Assembly: GCA_037043455.1 (NCBI GenBank)
Contig: JAWPHD010008262.1
Coordinates: forward strand, 1 to 64,000
Source: Cyrtodaria siliqua
Lineage: Eukaryota; Mollusca; Bivalvia; Adapedonta; Hiatellidae
DNA: 64,000 nucleotides
Direction of reading: 5' to 3'
This document shows, in pieces, positions 1 to 12,681 of the stretch. The notes below the pieces were generated by a model. That model saw only the letters and a program-made list of their open reading frames with translations. It was not told the DNA's origin and made no database searches. The translations under genes and the position numbers were made by a program. Position 1 is the stretch's first letter. Each line of letters starts with the position of its first letter.

Positions 1-178
1 CGATTGTTTTATTTATTATAAACATATCAGTGATTTTTTAAGGATATTTAATTGAAAATACTCTCCCGCCCCCACCCCAGCTCGCGTCCCCCTCGCGTAT
101 GTATACATTTGGCAGATTTTGAAACGAGCCATTACAATTTGCTGGTTGAAAGCAATAGCAATCTACAGTACCATTAAA

Positions 179-223
179 TCACACCAGTGACGATATAGAA
201 AAATGATATCGTCACTGGTGTGA
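179..223. repeat. Perfect 18-bp inverted repeat (hairpin)
   Basis: The arms 179-196 and 206-223 are exact reverse complements and are separated by 9 bases. The arm contains CACCAGTGACGATAT. No gene is visible within 1 kb. It could be the core of a small palindromic MITE or a cruciform. Confidence 0.85.
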
Positions 224-1179
224 CGATTCAGTTTTGTCTGATACGAAGAAATATGTCACTGAGAAATCCTTATAAATCACTGATAGGTATATAATAATAG
301 AGGTTTTCTACACCCGGGGCTAGAGAATCAAATCGATGTAGCAACTCGTTAATATTTGTTGTGTTCGGCGATTTCTAAAATTCTCTTCGTTTACTACTTT
401 TTCAGGAATGGTTTGTCTTTTGTAAGTGTTATAATGTGCCGTAAACCCAATTGAATATTATTATTGCACATAACAGATTTTGCATTCCTGTTGACGTAAT
501 GCCCAAATCATCAATAACTCCATCAGCCCCACAATTCAGTGGTGAGGGTAAACCATTGTTTTATCCACAAATAATTAGAATTATGCTCCTCCTTGTCTGA
601 ATATGTATGATGGTCTGTCGAAATTTTGAACTAGGCTGAGAAAAATCGAGGTAGCAACAACAATGTATCAATGCGGCTCATAAGGAGTGGAAGAGATACA
701 TTAGACGTCATCATATTATACGCTGCAATTTTAACATACTTCAGAGGTCGAAGTATTATACAACAAAATGGAAATGGTATGTGAACTTTATCATCAAATA
801 TAGCCCTGACTTGGGTCAGGATGGCGGGCAATCAACGATTTGCTGTTCACCAGTGTCCACTGTTATATATAGTGGAATATTCATCGTTGCAGATGCAGGA
901 GTGTGAAGAATGAACATTAACATGTACTCATCAAAATGAACAATGTATTGATGTCCAGAAAAAATATTGATTTCTGTCCGAAAATCATAAAAAATCATAA
1001 ATATAATTTATTGTCAAGTATTAATAATACATTGCATAAAAATGCCTTTTTTTTTTATTTAATATCAAATTATTTTCCGTTCCAGGCCGCATTTACATAA
1101 TGTTCAGATCAGATCATGAACGTTATAAGTGGAGATATTTGCCTCTTTGCATGGATATAGAAGCATTCTCTGATAGCTA

Positions 1180-1309
1180 AAAGAGGAATTGGTTAAAACA
1201 GTATAGAACGATACCAGTCTATGTTAGACAGAGAGTATTTAACACTAAAGAGGAATTGGTTAAAACAGTATAGAACGATGCCAGTCTATGTTAGACGGAG
1301 AGTATTTAC
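1180..1309. repeat. Tandem duplication, 67-bp period, two copies
   Basis: A 67-bp unit beginning AAGAGGAATTGGTTAAAAC occurs at 1181 and again at 1248 with only a few substitutions. It is noncoding. Confidence 0.85.
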
Positions 1310-1921
1310 TATTTATATAACTAAGTGAATAGTAATAGTGTTTTAAAAGTATCACAATCATTACTCACACATGCAAAATTGAACATCAAGCAATTATAGA
1401 TGGAAGAGCTACAATGATAACCTATTAATGTAAGATTTATCTTTTTATAAGTTACCTTTTCCAGATTGCTATCATAGAAACATTTAATCTACATACATTG
1501 TTCTTTCCAAAAGGTTATGGTAGAATTTGTCCCTTGGGATGGTAATAATATCGAAAACTCTGCCTGGCTCAAGGCCTAATATATTTTAATATAGTTTGAT
1601 AAATAAACCAGGAAATACTTAAAATCATTCGGATTAAAGAGATACTTGGCAATTTCGGTTTAGGTGACGCTTGCCAATATTATTAGGTCTTAACACTAAA
1701 ATTAAATTCTAAAGAAATACTGGATCTAATGTATTTGTATTCTGTATGTGCATATTGTTCATGTTCTATCTGAGTAAATGTGTGATTATATTTTAAATGT
1801 CTTAATGGTTTTGAACATCTTTTCCCGTAACATTTTATCCGTAACAAAGGGAAAACACATACGACATAAGGTAAAACATTTAAATGACATTTAGTTGCCT
1901 CAGGGTGGGGTGCTTAAACTT

Positions 1922-2117
1922 GGTATTAGGCATGAAAACGACAGACTTAACGTTTTAGTAAAAAGGCACTGAAAACTCATCTTCCAAACCATACAAAAAC
2001 ACAGTTGAGATACACGGAGGTATTAGGCATGAAAACGACAGACTTAACGTTTTAGTAAAAAGGCACTGAAAACTCATCTTCCAAACCAGTCAAAAACACA
2101 GTTGAGATACACGGAGG
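1922..2117. repeat. Tandem duplication, 97-bp period, two copies
   Basis: The unit starting GGTATTAGGCATGAAAACG at 1922 repeats at 2019 almost exactly. It lies just 3' of the last visible thioester-protein exon on the minus strand, so it would be intronic if that gene continues off the left edge. Confidence 0.85.
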
Positions 2118-2283
2118 CAGCAATGATTATGAAATAATAGTATTAATATGGTGCAAAGCAACCTACCTTAGTTTCAACAATACGGCATATTAAGCATCCA
2201 CAAAAAGACAAAATATGGGTTGAAATTAACTAAGTTTGCTTTTAAACAGAGAATAAATTTAGAATTGTATATAGTATACTCAC

Positions 2284-2458
2284 TTCCTTCTGTTTGCTTT
2301 ATTTCATGTAATAGTGTCTTGAACTCAGATCTGTTCCCACTTTTTGTAAGACCCAGAGCGTAGGTGCTGATTGCCAACAAATATGGATTGTTTTTTAGCA
2401 TTTCTCTGTCTAGTCCCTCGATGTACTTTATCGCTTTGTTCATAGAATCTTCCAAACC
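2284..2458 (-). CDS. Thioester-containing protein (alpha-2-macroglobulin/complement-like), exon E
   Basis: This is the last visible exon of the gene. The acceptor TTTTCATTAG precedes 2458 and the donor GTGAGT follows 2284. It opens in phase 0, matching the end of exon D at 10002. It encodes about 58 residues, including SMNKAIKYIEGLDRE and NPYLLAISTYALGLTKSG. This is the helical repeat pattern (pairs of helices ending in A-L-A-x-x-x-Y-A-L) of the alpha/alpha toroid thioester domain in A2M, CD109, C3 and insect TEP proteins. The following exons (end of the toroid, receptor-binding domain) are not seen and probably lie left of the window. A retroelement tail ends about 50 bp upstream of the acceptor. 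Confidence 0.8.
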
Positions 2459-2504
2459 CTAATGAAAAGATCACAGTCGGAATTTTGAAATATAATAGTA
2501 AATA

Positions 2505-3296
2505 ACTGAAGAAAGATAAAAATATCGGACAGGGAAAGGAGCATTCAAGGACGACAGTCAACCACAAAACACAAAAACAAACACGCAAACAGACAAACGA
2601 GAAGACAAAAGTAAAAAAAATGCAAACGACATCACAAACACAAAAGGGTTGACAATAGGGCTACCGCCTTGGAACGGTCAGTGGCAACAAAGGCCACTGG
2701 GGGTTTAAACCGGTTCTAGGGTGCACCACACCTCACATTTACCCTACTGTCATCCCATTAAAACAGGACAGTGTAAATAAAGAAATCCCCGCCATGATCT
2801 AATCTCTAACCAATAAGGCAGCATCAATAGGCAATATAAATAAAACACAAATATGCTCGTGTAAATATAATACAAAAAAACAATAGCCTAGAAAGCCACA
2901 ATGAAGGTACTCAATGACTTGGGAGAAGCCAGAGCAACAAGAGAATAAACCATTAAGGGCACGACAGGAAAGATCATAGACAAACATCAAACGCCACCGT
3001 CCCAATGCTTTTTAGGTAGGCGTCATCATAGGGTCCACAGCCTGTCCGGTCATCGTATAATTAAAGAGGAAAGCATAGTGGCGAACTGTAAAAGGGTCCA
3101 CCACCAAGCATGCAAAATGATAGGGTCATAACCTCTCTTGATAAACTTTTTAACAAGTTGAACAAAGACAGTATGAAAGTGATCATGACCAAGAATCTTA
3201 CGAAGTTTATAAATCAAATCATCATAGAAGTCAGGTTGTGATAGTCCTTGTCGCAGAAGAGTCCTTAAATTACTTTTATATTTAGAAAGAAGATCA
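2505..3296 (-). mobile_element. 3' end of a reverse-transcriptase retroelement, copy 1
   Basis: On the minus strand, 3296-3050 still reads as the C-terminal part of a reverse-transcriptase polyprotein (SNLRTLLRQGLSQPDFY, then YKLRKILGHDHFHTV). The rest is 3' untranslated sequence. Copies 2 (6457-7240, plus strand) and 3 (8490-9060, plus strand) match it. The family is a non-LTR or Penelope-type element, judged from resemblance only. The 5' end is missing, as is usual for truncated retroelement insertions. It lies within the thioester-protein intron D-E, close to the exon E acceptor. Confidence 0.6.
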
Positions 3297-5817
3297 GGGT
3301 TACGATAATAAAATTAACCTTACGTTTGTATCGTATAAAAGTATCGAAAAAAAACGTTATGACTTATAGGCCGTAGCTGCTAATACGGTGAACCCTCCGC
3401 CCCCACGGGGAAAATTTGTAGACACTATTTTTCTGAAAGCTCTGTATGTATGGTCTTGTGCAACTTGCCGGCCAACTGAGCGTGGGGTGTTATCGTGTTA
3501 CAGGGTGTAGAATATGTTACCTATAGAAATATAATTAGTTTTACTGCATTCTGAAGACTGAAAAGGCATGGACGAAAGAGTTTGAATTTGAAATATTCTT
3601 CATTATTCATGCTTTTATAATAAAAACGTTCTGTTCACTTTCTTTATACCTTGCATACTTGCGTTGTTAAGCCTACGTTACTGTTATTTACGTTACCGTG
3701 TTAGATTAAGGTTTTTGACGTAAGACATTAATATCATTAATGATGTTACATCCGGAAATATTCCAAACATTACACATATCACAGACATACGTTTCCATGA
3801 TGTTAATAATGTTTGGTTCTTGTAATGTACGTTACGTTGTGTGTTTTTAAATCATTTTCTATTATGTACGTTACGTTGTCTGTTTTTAAATCATTTTCTA
3901 TTTTCAGCATGTTAGAATAAAATCATCCAATCATAAAACACTATTAAGTTGCATTGCAACATTCCTTTAGACATCATAGATCGTAACAACTTGAACATTA
4001 ATTATTTTATATCCGAAAAGTATTCCAAACCTTATAGGTTATTACAAACATATGTATCCATGATGTTAACACGATTGGTTCTTGTATTGTCTGTTACATT
4101 GTGCGTTTTTTAAAACAGTTTTCTATTGTCCGTGTTTAACCAGAAATCTAGAAAAACCTGTAAATAAATGAATAAAGTATTTATTACAAAATTCACATAT
4201 CAAATACAAACAGGGATATGTTTGCTCATGTTCCTTTTTATAAAATGTTAAGATTTAGGCAAACATTGAACTTCAGTTCGAAGTTTGCAAATAATTTACG
4301 CGACACCTCGGTATTGTTTTACGTTACCAATCTCAAAATAATATAGGAAATGATATGCACAATTTTAAACGCTAATGTATTCACATGTTAATAAAATGTA
4401 AACGAATTAAGCAATGTGAACATATTCACAAAAGACAACTTGTTTTTTGCTTTACTAAAAATATAAATGCATTGCTCTATGATATAACATGCATTTTCAT
4501 GGAAATAAATTACATCATTTGAGCTCATGATTTCTCTAAATCATCGACAACACTTTCTTCAGTATCAATCAGGCTCTTTAAACATGCTGTCAACCAACTA
4601 TGGTGACGCAATATCCCTAATAGTTCAGTCAAATTCACTAATTTGGTCTTATCTTATTTGTTTCTACGTTTGGTATGTCTGATTAATGTTGGTCAGTATG
4701 GCGCCATACAAACACTTCGAAGTGTGCATGTTGAAATGCATGATGATAGAAAAATGACACAGCGGCAAAAAGTTCGAGTTGTGGCTTTTAAATTTTCACG
4801 AATAAGGATGTGTTGACATCCGTGTACACAAACTTGCCATCAAGTCAGGGCACTATCAACTCCATACTCTCGGTGCCCTCCGCACTTTTTTTAAGATCAT
4901 CCAAACATTCATGCTGTTGTTCGAACAATCCAAAATGGACAATAAATCCATGTGTTTTTCGATCATCTTCAGTGAGACTGCATTGCCTCTACGCCCAAAG
5001 CAACAGGTTGTATCACATCTTGTGAAGCAATGTGCAAATATCAGACTCCTTAACCTCTACACGGTTTTATCCTGAAACAACATTTGCAAGTAGGATCAGT
5101 ACGTTGTATCAGTATAGCGTACAACGAATGTTCTGATGTGGGTGAGGATGACAGTGATATAATCATGGTGATGTCTGCTTCCTCCTATGATGAAAACAGA
5201 TATTCCTGAGTATATTGTCAGCGATGACAGATGTGTCATCTGAAATGGTAAGCCGAAGACATTTGTTCCACACAAAGTAGATTTCACGAGCTTTGGTGCA
5301 CAATTGTACATTATTACTCATGAAACTCTTCAAATTACAATGGGTCTTCGTTATCGGCCAAGGCAAAAGGCAAGTCGAAGATCCCCGCCTCTTGCACTCA
5401 AACTACCTGATAGATCTAGGGACGTAAGTGTCAGTACAAAGTCCAATCAATGTGCTTTGAGAAATAGGTCAAACACCAGCTCTGCCAAATCGTCAAACGT
5501 ACCAGGAACTAAAGGCTAACTCTGAGGTGTTTCATTACCTTCAAACACATACACAATATATTCAGTAGGTCGCTGATGCCGCTAAGCAGTGGAGAATATG
5601 GCTTTGTCGGTTCTTTGTCAATTCTAACTGTTCAAAATGCATTGCAATCACCTGTTGCATGGGACCATGGTACTGAGGAGATATAATATCTATAATATCA
5701 ACTGAAGATCTATCTTATAAGGGAACCAATTAATCCAATATAGTGCAGTCTGCTTTGACTTAATCAGTGTTTTCTTTGTGTAAGCTTCTTGTGCACTTCA
5801 GTTGAGGTTAACAATTT
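3297..5817. other. Intronic AT-rich stretch with a partial direct repeat
   Basis: No convincing gene. A block at about 3741-3897 (ATCCGGAAATATTCCAAAC through GTTTGGTTCTTGTAATG) is repeated in diverged form at about 4010-4136. Inside the first block, a 39-bp unit starting ATGTACGTTACG is doubled at 3825 and 3864. The interval 4800-5640 may hold a very decayed transposase-like gene on the minus strand, but it is full of stops. Confidence 0.5.
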
Positions 5818-8046
5818 TAAATGAATAAACAATGAATAAATAAAGAAATAAACATTTCAACAATATGTTATGATACGTAAAATAAACACGAAATTTACGT
5901 TACCATTTAAAGTTATATGTAATATTGGATGTCCAGAAAAAAATGTGCTAGTACTTTACTTTTAATTATTACCTTTTAAAAAATGTAATGTAATTTATAA
6001 GTATAAATAAATAAATAAAATAGTTTTAGCAAGTTACGTAATTCTGAAGAAATATTTATTGCACATTAAGCTATTTTGAGTTTATCGGTTATTGATAATG
6101 TTTGTATTTTTACTAGTTAAGGAATCTTCCCTTTGACGGAATCGTGGAATGGGAGTGGGTTACCAAGTTATTGACAAACTATTGCAAGGCCTTCCCAGCC
6201 TGATGTTGTAACAGATAATCAGCAATATATATCTGTGCTGAAACACCGAACACTGGGCAGTATAACTCATAGTCATTGATACAAACTCGGAATGGGGTGT
6301 ATGTGTCTCAATTTATTCGTTTTTCAAGAGCTTGTACTCGAGCTGAGGACTTTAATATTCGTAATATTTGTATAAAAACAAAAGCTACTCAATCAGGGTT
6401 ACCGTTGCCATAATCTTCGTAAAATCTTTGCAATATTTTCAATAGAGTGACCCAGTTCTTCTTTCCAAATATAAAAGTTATTTAAGGACTCTTCTGCGAC
6501 AAGGACTATCACAACCTGACTTCTATGGTGATCTGATTTATAAACTTCGTAAGATTCTTGGTCATGATCACTTTCATACTGTCTTTGTTCATCTTGTTAA
6601 AAAGTTTATCAAGAGAGGTTATGACCTATCATTTTGCAACGTACTTTATGCTTGGTGATGGACCCTTTTACAGTTCGCCACTATGCTTTCCTCTTTAATT
6701 ATACGATGACCGGACAAGCTGCGGACCCTATGATGACGCCTACCTAAAGCGCATTGGGACGGTGGCGTTTGATGTTTGTCTATGATCTTTCTTGTCGTGC
6801 CCTTAATGGTTTATTCTTTTGTTACTCTGGCCTCTGCCAAGTCACTGAGTACCTTCATAGTGGCTTTCTAGGCTATTGTTTTTTGTATTATATTTACACA
6901 AGCATATTTGTGTTTTACTTATATTGCCTATTGATGCTGCCTTGTTGGTTGTTAGAGATTATATCATGGCGAGGATTTCTTTATTTACAGTGTCCTGTTT
7001 TAATGGGATGGCAGTAGGGTAAGTGTGCGCACACTAGAACCGGTTTAAACCCCAGTGGCTACTTTGCCCTGACCGTTCCAAGGCGGTAGCTATCTTGTCA
7101 ACCCTTTTGTGTTTGTGATGTCGTTTTCATTTTTTATTTCTTTTGCCTTCTTGTTTGTCTGTTTGCGTTTTCGTTTCTGTGTTTTATGGTTGACTGTTCT
7201 CCTTGAATGCTACTTTCTCTGTCCGATCTTTTTATATTTCTTGTGACTCCAGTGATATATGTTCAAGTCTTTCTTATTGTCCTATGGATGGGATGGATGC
7301 AGTACTTTGTGCGAAGATATACATTCTGATTCCATATTTGCCATCTGGAGAGTGGTCTCCACCGGCTTTGCACATTGAGTAATAGCTTGCTGAATAATTA
7401 TAAGATCTGTGGTCGAGAGACATTGCATCCCCTGTTTTTGAGAAGGTCTTTTGACCCGGTGACGGGTTGTGTCAAGGTGTCATTAAATATACTGGAATGT
7501 GCCTGGCATAGTTCCAATGATCATACTCAAAGAACACTGGACATATGCGGTTGAGTGAAGATATATGCATATATCACTGTCAGTTTCCTTTGTTCCTGTC
7601 TTTGGTAAGAGTTAGTATTATTAGTATTGTGTCCAAATAACCAGAATAAGGCAAGACTAACTTATACTGGTTACGGACAAAATATTATTCTGCATATACT
7701 TTGGGGTTTGTCTCATAAGCAGGATACATTGTAACAAAGGGAAGATTCCTTAACTAGTGAAAATACAAACATTATCAATAACCGATAAGCTCCCAGTAGT
7801 TTAATGTGCAATAACTATTTTTTCTGAATTATGTAACTTTTTAAAACTATTTATTTATTTATTTATTTACACAAATAAATTACATAATATTTTTTAAAAA
7901 GTAATAATTAGAATAAAATACTAGCACATTTCTTTCTGGAAAAATCCAATATTACATATAACATTAAGTTGTAACGTACATTTCGTGTTTAATAACATAT
8001 TGTTGATATTTTTATTCCTTTATTTATTCACTTATCTATTCATTCA
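5818..8046. mobile_element. Element with about 310-bp terminal inverted repeats
   Basis: The arms 5818-6137 and 7734-8046 are inverted copies. For example, ACTAGTTAAGGAATCTTCCC at the inner edge of the left arm is matched in reverse complement just after 7734. The space between the arms is largely occupied by retroelement copy 2. Just outside the right arm, at about 8130-8160, a short piece of the same arm is repeated again in the same sense as the right arm. No transposase is visible, so the element is non-autonomous. Confidence 0.7.
6457..7240 (+). mobile_element. 3' end of a reverse-transcriptase retroelement, copy 2
   Basis: This is the inverse of copy 1 (2505-3296), and the two match for about 800 bp. 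The sequence starts within the same reverse-transcriptase C-terminal coding region and runs through the same 3' untranslated sequence (GGGACGGTGGCGTTTGATG near 6757). It lies in the loop of the inverted-repeat element 5818-8046. Together with copy 1 it makes a 4.7-kb inverted repeat across this intron. Confidence 0.65.
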
Positions 8047-8489
8047 ACGAATAACATTTTATTATTAGTATAGCCATTGTTTAAGTAAAGAGCTAGAGCC
8101 TTTATTTCTGGTAAAGTTCAATACATTGACAAATAACTTTAAATGGTAACGTAAACTTCGCGTTTATAACAGTTAACGTAAACTGCATATTATATTTAGG
8201 ATTTTTTTACTGCATTTGATTTTGATTTTTAACATGTTTGAAAAGTAATATAAAATATAGAACATAAATACCATTGTGCCGCATGTAAACAAATATAGAG
8301 TATTATATTTTCAAAGCACGATAATGGTAATGTATTTAGAATGAAGGTAACGCAATTATGCCCCCACTCTCTTTTGACAAACGTAATTTATTTTGTATCA
8401 AATGCAATACCCTATCAGGAAAGTATCTCCTTCGAAATTCCCCCAGGGTGGGAGTGGCGTCTTTCGCTAACAATTGATACCTGGATGAC

Positions 8490-9060
8490 ATATTGAACAT
8501 TGACAATCCTTTCTTCATAATATATATCATAAGGAACTTCAACAAAGCTAACATTTCTGATATGATCGCTTCTTTTCTTGATTTACTTCTCTCTATTGAA
8601 AATGGCGAAATAATTAGCAAAATCTATGACAAGAGAGATGATTTTAATTTTGATATTGTTAAGTATCCCAATTTAAATGGGGATGTTCCTCGAGCTACAT
8701 CTTATGGGGTCTATGTTTTTTATTTGATTTTCTCTTTACGGTTTGTTCTCTTGTTGCCCCGGTTTCTGCAAAGTCAATGAGTACTTACTTTGTGGCTTTC
8801 TAGGGTTTTGTTTTTTTATAACATATTATATACATGATCATTTATGTGTTTTATTTATATCGCCTTTTATCTATATTACCTATTAATGTTGCCTTGTTTG
8901 TTAGAGATTATAACCTGGCGGGGATATATTCATAGGCCTATTGTCAACCCGTTTGTGTTTGTGGTGCCATATCATTTTACTCATCTTTATAGTTGTTGTT
9001 TGGTTCTCTGTGTGTTTGTGGTTGACAGTCCATGAATGATACTTTTCCTGATCGATTTTT
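8490..9060 (+). mobile_element. 3' end of a reverse-transcriptase retroelement, copy 3, internally deleted
   Basis: 8540-8715 encodes a segment upstream of that kept in copies 1 and 2, with the motifs KIYDKRDDFNF and GDVPRATSYGVY. These are typical of the C-terminal part of animal retroelement reverse transcriptases. The sequence then jumps directly into the 3' untranslated region shared with the other copies, so about 0.35 kb is missing at about 8715. Confidence 0.6.
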
Positions 9061-9570
9061 ATATCTACTTTTACAAGTACGGTAGAGTTATAACATGAAT
9101 ATAGGTAGTATTTTTGGTTCATATGCACATTGTTTACTTAGATTTAACGTCATTTAACGTGTTGTAGAATTGTTATGGTATTTAACTTGTCACGTGAGTT
9201 ACACACAAACACTCCAACGCAAAAGTCATTTTGAAGCTTTTTGTATTTTACTTTCAGAAACTCGTAGAGTGTTTGTGACCACCTCACGGACTATTTGTAT
9301 ACATTAAAACCATAGTGTTTATATTGGTTCACTGATACAATACCTTGACTTGACCAGGGAGACGTAAATCACTTATACACTCTCAGACTAGAGGATAAAA
9401 AGGACAAGAAACGTGTTATCGAATGTTACATACAGTTAGATGACATGGGGCAGTAAGAAGAGATACAAAACTCAAAATTCCTGTCTGAAATTCGCATCGC
9501 AAGGATAAATTGCAACATGTTTGTACTAATCACTTTATAAAAAATAAACCTATATTTTATTATACTATAT

Positions 9571-9973
9571 ATACTAAATGAAAAAAGAAACGCAACTCCG
9601 GAATGTCCGCTATAAGTTGTATGTAAACTATGCTACTGTAAATCGGCTGGTACATGGCTACATTAGACTAAAACAACACATAACAGTAAATCTAAATGTT
9701 ATCCCTTCAAACTTTCATTATTGATAGATTACGCGTTTGGCTCAGGCAGGTGATCAAACTTAGGATGTAGAATTTTGCATTTATTACATTAAATACATTA
9801 CAGCAATGGCTGAAATGTCTACAGGATGACAGATTAGTTCTTTCCCTAACTAGATAGAGCTTTGTTTATACAACACGTCTAGGGTTTTATCGGAATGATA
9901 CATGGCATTAAGTGTGCAGTATATACATTATATAGCGGACATTTCCGAGTTGCAGTTCCGTTTTCTCTAGTAT
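9571..9973. mobile_element. MITE, 403 bp, copy 1
   Basis: The terminal inverted repeats begin ATACTAAATG (left) and ATACTAGAGAAAAC (right, reverse complement). Both run into GGAATGTCCGCTATA-like sequence over about 50 bp. A second, longer copy is at 35914-36795. Shared interior words include ACGCGTTTGGCTCA and TTAAGTGTGCAG. No coding capacity, so it is a non-autonomous DNA transposon. Confidence 0.75.
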
Positions 9974-10001
9974 ATGTAATATCTATTTGAATAATACATA
10001 C

Positions 10002-10079
10002 CGCTATTCTGCTTTGACACTCTGCCATACTGATCAAAACAAACGCTGTCAACGAAGGGTCGTCTTCACTAACCTGTCC
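10002..10079 (-). CDS. Thioester-containing protein, exon D
   Basis: A 78-bp exon between acceptor TTTTCACAG and donor GTATGT, phase 0 at both ends. It encodes 26 residues including DDPSLTAFVLISMAEC, the standard 'LTAYVLIALLEA' helix of the A2M/TEP thioester domain. It joins exon C in frame at its 5' side and exon E in frame at its 3' side. Confidence 0.82.
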
Positions 10080-10894
10080 CTGTGAAAACAAGTCAAATAT
10101 AGTTTTAAGTTTTAAGTTTAATGTTAGTTTATTTTTCAATGCATTCATACAAAACATACAAGGTTGGATATACTATTTTCATTATACCAAACAATATGCA
10201 TCGCTTACGAAAGGCTGATGACATAATCCTACTCACAATTCATGAGGTAGATCTATATGACAACTCGGACTTCTATTTCAACAATATTTTACCAACTCGA
10301 AACATGCATGTATCGATAATTTAGTAATATGTTTTGTCTGATGACGACAATATAAAAAGGGGCGAAGACAAACAAAGCAATGTCGAACATATTTATTTTT
10401 TCATTTCAAATGGCAGGTTTTGGCCTTATACATATATTAAACTTTAACACTATGACGTACAGATGGTCATCCTTTTTGTAGTATTATCAAATAACAAATT
10501 TAACTCTTAAACATCATATGAACATTTCTTGATAATCTCGGAGAGAAACATATATTGAAAACAGCTACTAAGTTGTATGTAAAAATAAGTATTAGTTGCA
10601 TGACGTAGATACTACTTTTACCACTGCGTGACTGCACGGTGAAATGAGGTTAATCTGAATTGTGTAGCTGCGCAACTTTTGCCATATTGATAAATACATT
10701 TACCTATGGATTAACTTACCAGTTCAAAGTTTTCTACGTCATCAAATAAAATCTTATTCTCGCTTATCACAAATATTGCAATTTGCGAATTGTAAATATC
10801 TATTGTTGTTTATTGATTTCGATTTAAATAACCATAAACATGTTCATGAAACATAACATGGCCTGGAGGCACATAGCAACTAGTAAAGACATTG

Positions 10895-11112
10895 TTTAGT
10901 TTAAACTTATTTATTTTACATCGATTGTAACGAAAACTCTCCGAACTTATTTCAATCCCTCTCGATGTCTTTCTGTGTAGAACCAGTACTAAGCAAATGC
11001 AGATACAGTGTCTAGCTCAGAGACACAACACATATGGTCATGTCGGGGATCGAACCCGAGACTTTTCGATCATAGGTCCAATTCTCTACCCTAGACCATA
11101 GCGCTCCGCATT
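10895..11112 (-). mobile_element. tRNA-derived SINE, copy 1
   Basis: Read on the minus strand from 11112, the head resembles a tRNA gene. An A-box-like TGGTCTAGGGTAGAG is followed by a B box GGTTCGATCCC about 35 bases on, but the cloverleaf is not intact. The tail contains CTTAGTACTGGTTCTAC and CATCGAGAGGGATTG and is shared with the copy at 37600-37822. It lies in the intron between exons C and D of the thioester gene. This is a SINE, not a functional tRNA. Confidence 0.75.
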
Positions 11113-12052
11113 ATGTATATTAACGATTAGAACGAAGGTGCACGCTTAAACAATAATTATTAAACACTAGTCTTAAAGCAATACTCTACTAGTTACAATT
11201 TGCAAGATACATAGGCTTAATAGACGGGCAGTCTGAAGATGATATATAACTTTAAAGACCTAAACTCGGCCCTATATAAATTCATCCCCGTAATTAAATA
11301 TTCGACAACGAAAAATAAAGCTTATAACATTTCTACGAATTCGAACGTGATGATTAAATTGTGCTAACAAAATGATGCCCGTAACCAAAGAAAGTGTTAT
11401 AACATCTCGTAGTGTTAGATAATTGATTTGACTTTCTAAATCCCTTTTATACATTTCATTGTTAAAAGAGCTGTTTCACAGAAAAATGCGTAAAGGACGC
11501 ATAGCAGATATGGTAAAAGAAAATAAGTTAACTTCTTAACTATTTAAAATCAAATAACAGACACTCACACTGATCATGACAATGTAGATTAAAAGTTGTT
11601 CACTGTATACGCACGAGTTGTACTGAACAACGGGATCTGTCAAATTGCTGTCAAATTGCCGGGACGTAATGCATGATGTCGTTAAATATCTCGATGACTT
11701 TCAGTGTTAATCAGTGATCGCAAACGATACTGCCGTGATAATCAAAATTGTATGTGTTCAGTGGAATGATAGAAAGATTCATGTCTGTAACTTTCACGCA
11801 AATTTTGGCGTAGGAAGGTAGTGTTGTTTATACAATTACCTAGAACAACATATGAATTTAAGAGTATACAATATTGTATGTTAGGGCCTCTGTTTTCACT
11901 CCGTAAACATTGAAATAATCGCGAATTAACGTTAATCTGTGGCTACTTCATGCTATTGAACGAATAACTGCATTATCAAAGTACCGTTATCTTTGGGTCT
12001 TTAAATCTGTAAGTAACGGTTACATTCGGTACAGTCAAAAACATATTCTTAC
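11113..12052. other. Intron sequence, no feature seen
   Basis: AT-rich intron between exons D and C of the thioester gene. No coding segment or strong repeat was recognised. Confidence 0.5.
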
Positions 12053-12218
12053 AATCATCCAACGCATTATAACAGGCTCGGAATCGAAAAAGGAACCGTC
12101 TGCTGCCTGTTTTGTCGTTACCCAGTTGATTGCCTGCTTAATATGTTGATCATCATCCACAGCATCGTCGACAATATTCTTAGCTTGACAAAAAACCTTT
12201 GCAACAAATGCTGTGAGC
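12053..12218 (-). CDS. Thioester-containing protein, exon C
   Basis: 166 bp between acceptor CATTTTAG and donor GTAAGA. It completes the split Trp codon begun in exon B and ends in phase 0. The peptide contains LTAFVAKVFCQAKNIV and INWVTTKQAADGSFF, matching the conserved 'LTAFVLKSFAQA...WLxxxQ...G.F' helices that follow the thioester in A2M/TEP proteins. Confidence 0.85.
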
Positions 12219-12605
12219 CTAAAATGATTAAAACAACCACATTGCCATTTCAAGAAACTTACCTGCTAAATAACAGCAACATTACACTACAAAACCATTT
12301 ATCAAATTTATATCCAGGTGTTCTGGTCATATAATAATGTATGTGTGCCGATTAAAAGTATAGGTTTACAAGTATAGGATAATACATGTAACAGGAGGTT
12401 TGAGCAAAATGTACGGAGTGTAGCTGTGTTGTTAAATTGCTTAACTGAAAATGCATATGGATGAGTACCATTAATCTAAAAATTAGGTACTACACTCCTT
12501 TATTTGTTAAAGAATGCTGTTTATAAGTAGTGTTGTTTGGATTCCTCCGATCAGATCTGCTTAAGAATAGTAGTATTAGTAGACGTAAAACACTTATAAT
12601 CTTAC

Positions 12606-12681
12606 CATGTACTGGATAGACGGTTTAAATAGGCAGCATATGAGCCATCTGGATGTCGGTATGTAAGTGCCATAGTTACAC
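12606..12681 (-). CDS. Thioester-containing protein, exon B
   Basis: 76 bp between acceptor ATCTAG and donor GTAAGA. It encodes LTYRHPDGSYAAYLN, the conserved 'Y-R-H-x-D-G-S-F/Y-S/A-A/F' segment just downstream of the thioester motif. The first two bases complete the codon left open by exon A, and the last two open the codon finished by exon C. Confidence 0.85.

Noticed and set aside
4800..5640. Transposase-like gene on the minus strand
   Set aside because: A few phrases (a CDTT-containing segment and an aspartate-rich block) recall animal transposon proteins, but stops occur every few dozen codons and I could not assign a family.
11036..11112. tRNA gene on the minus strand
   Set aside because: A and B boxes are present, but arms do not pair well and the sequence continues into a repeated SINE body found again at 37600.
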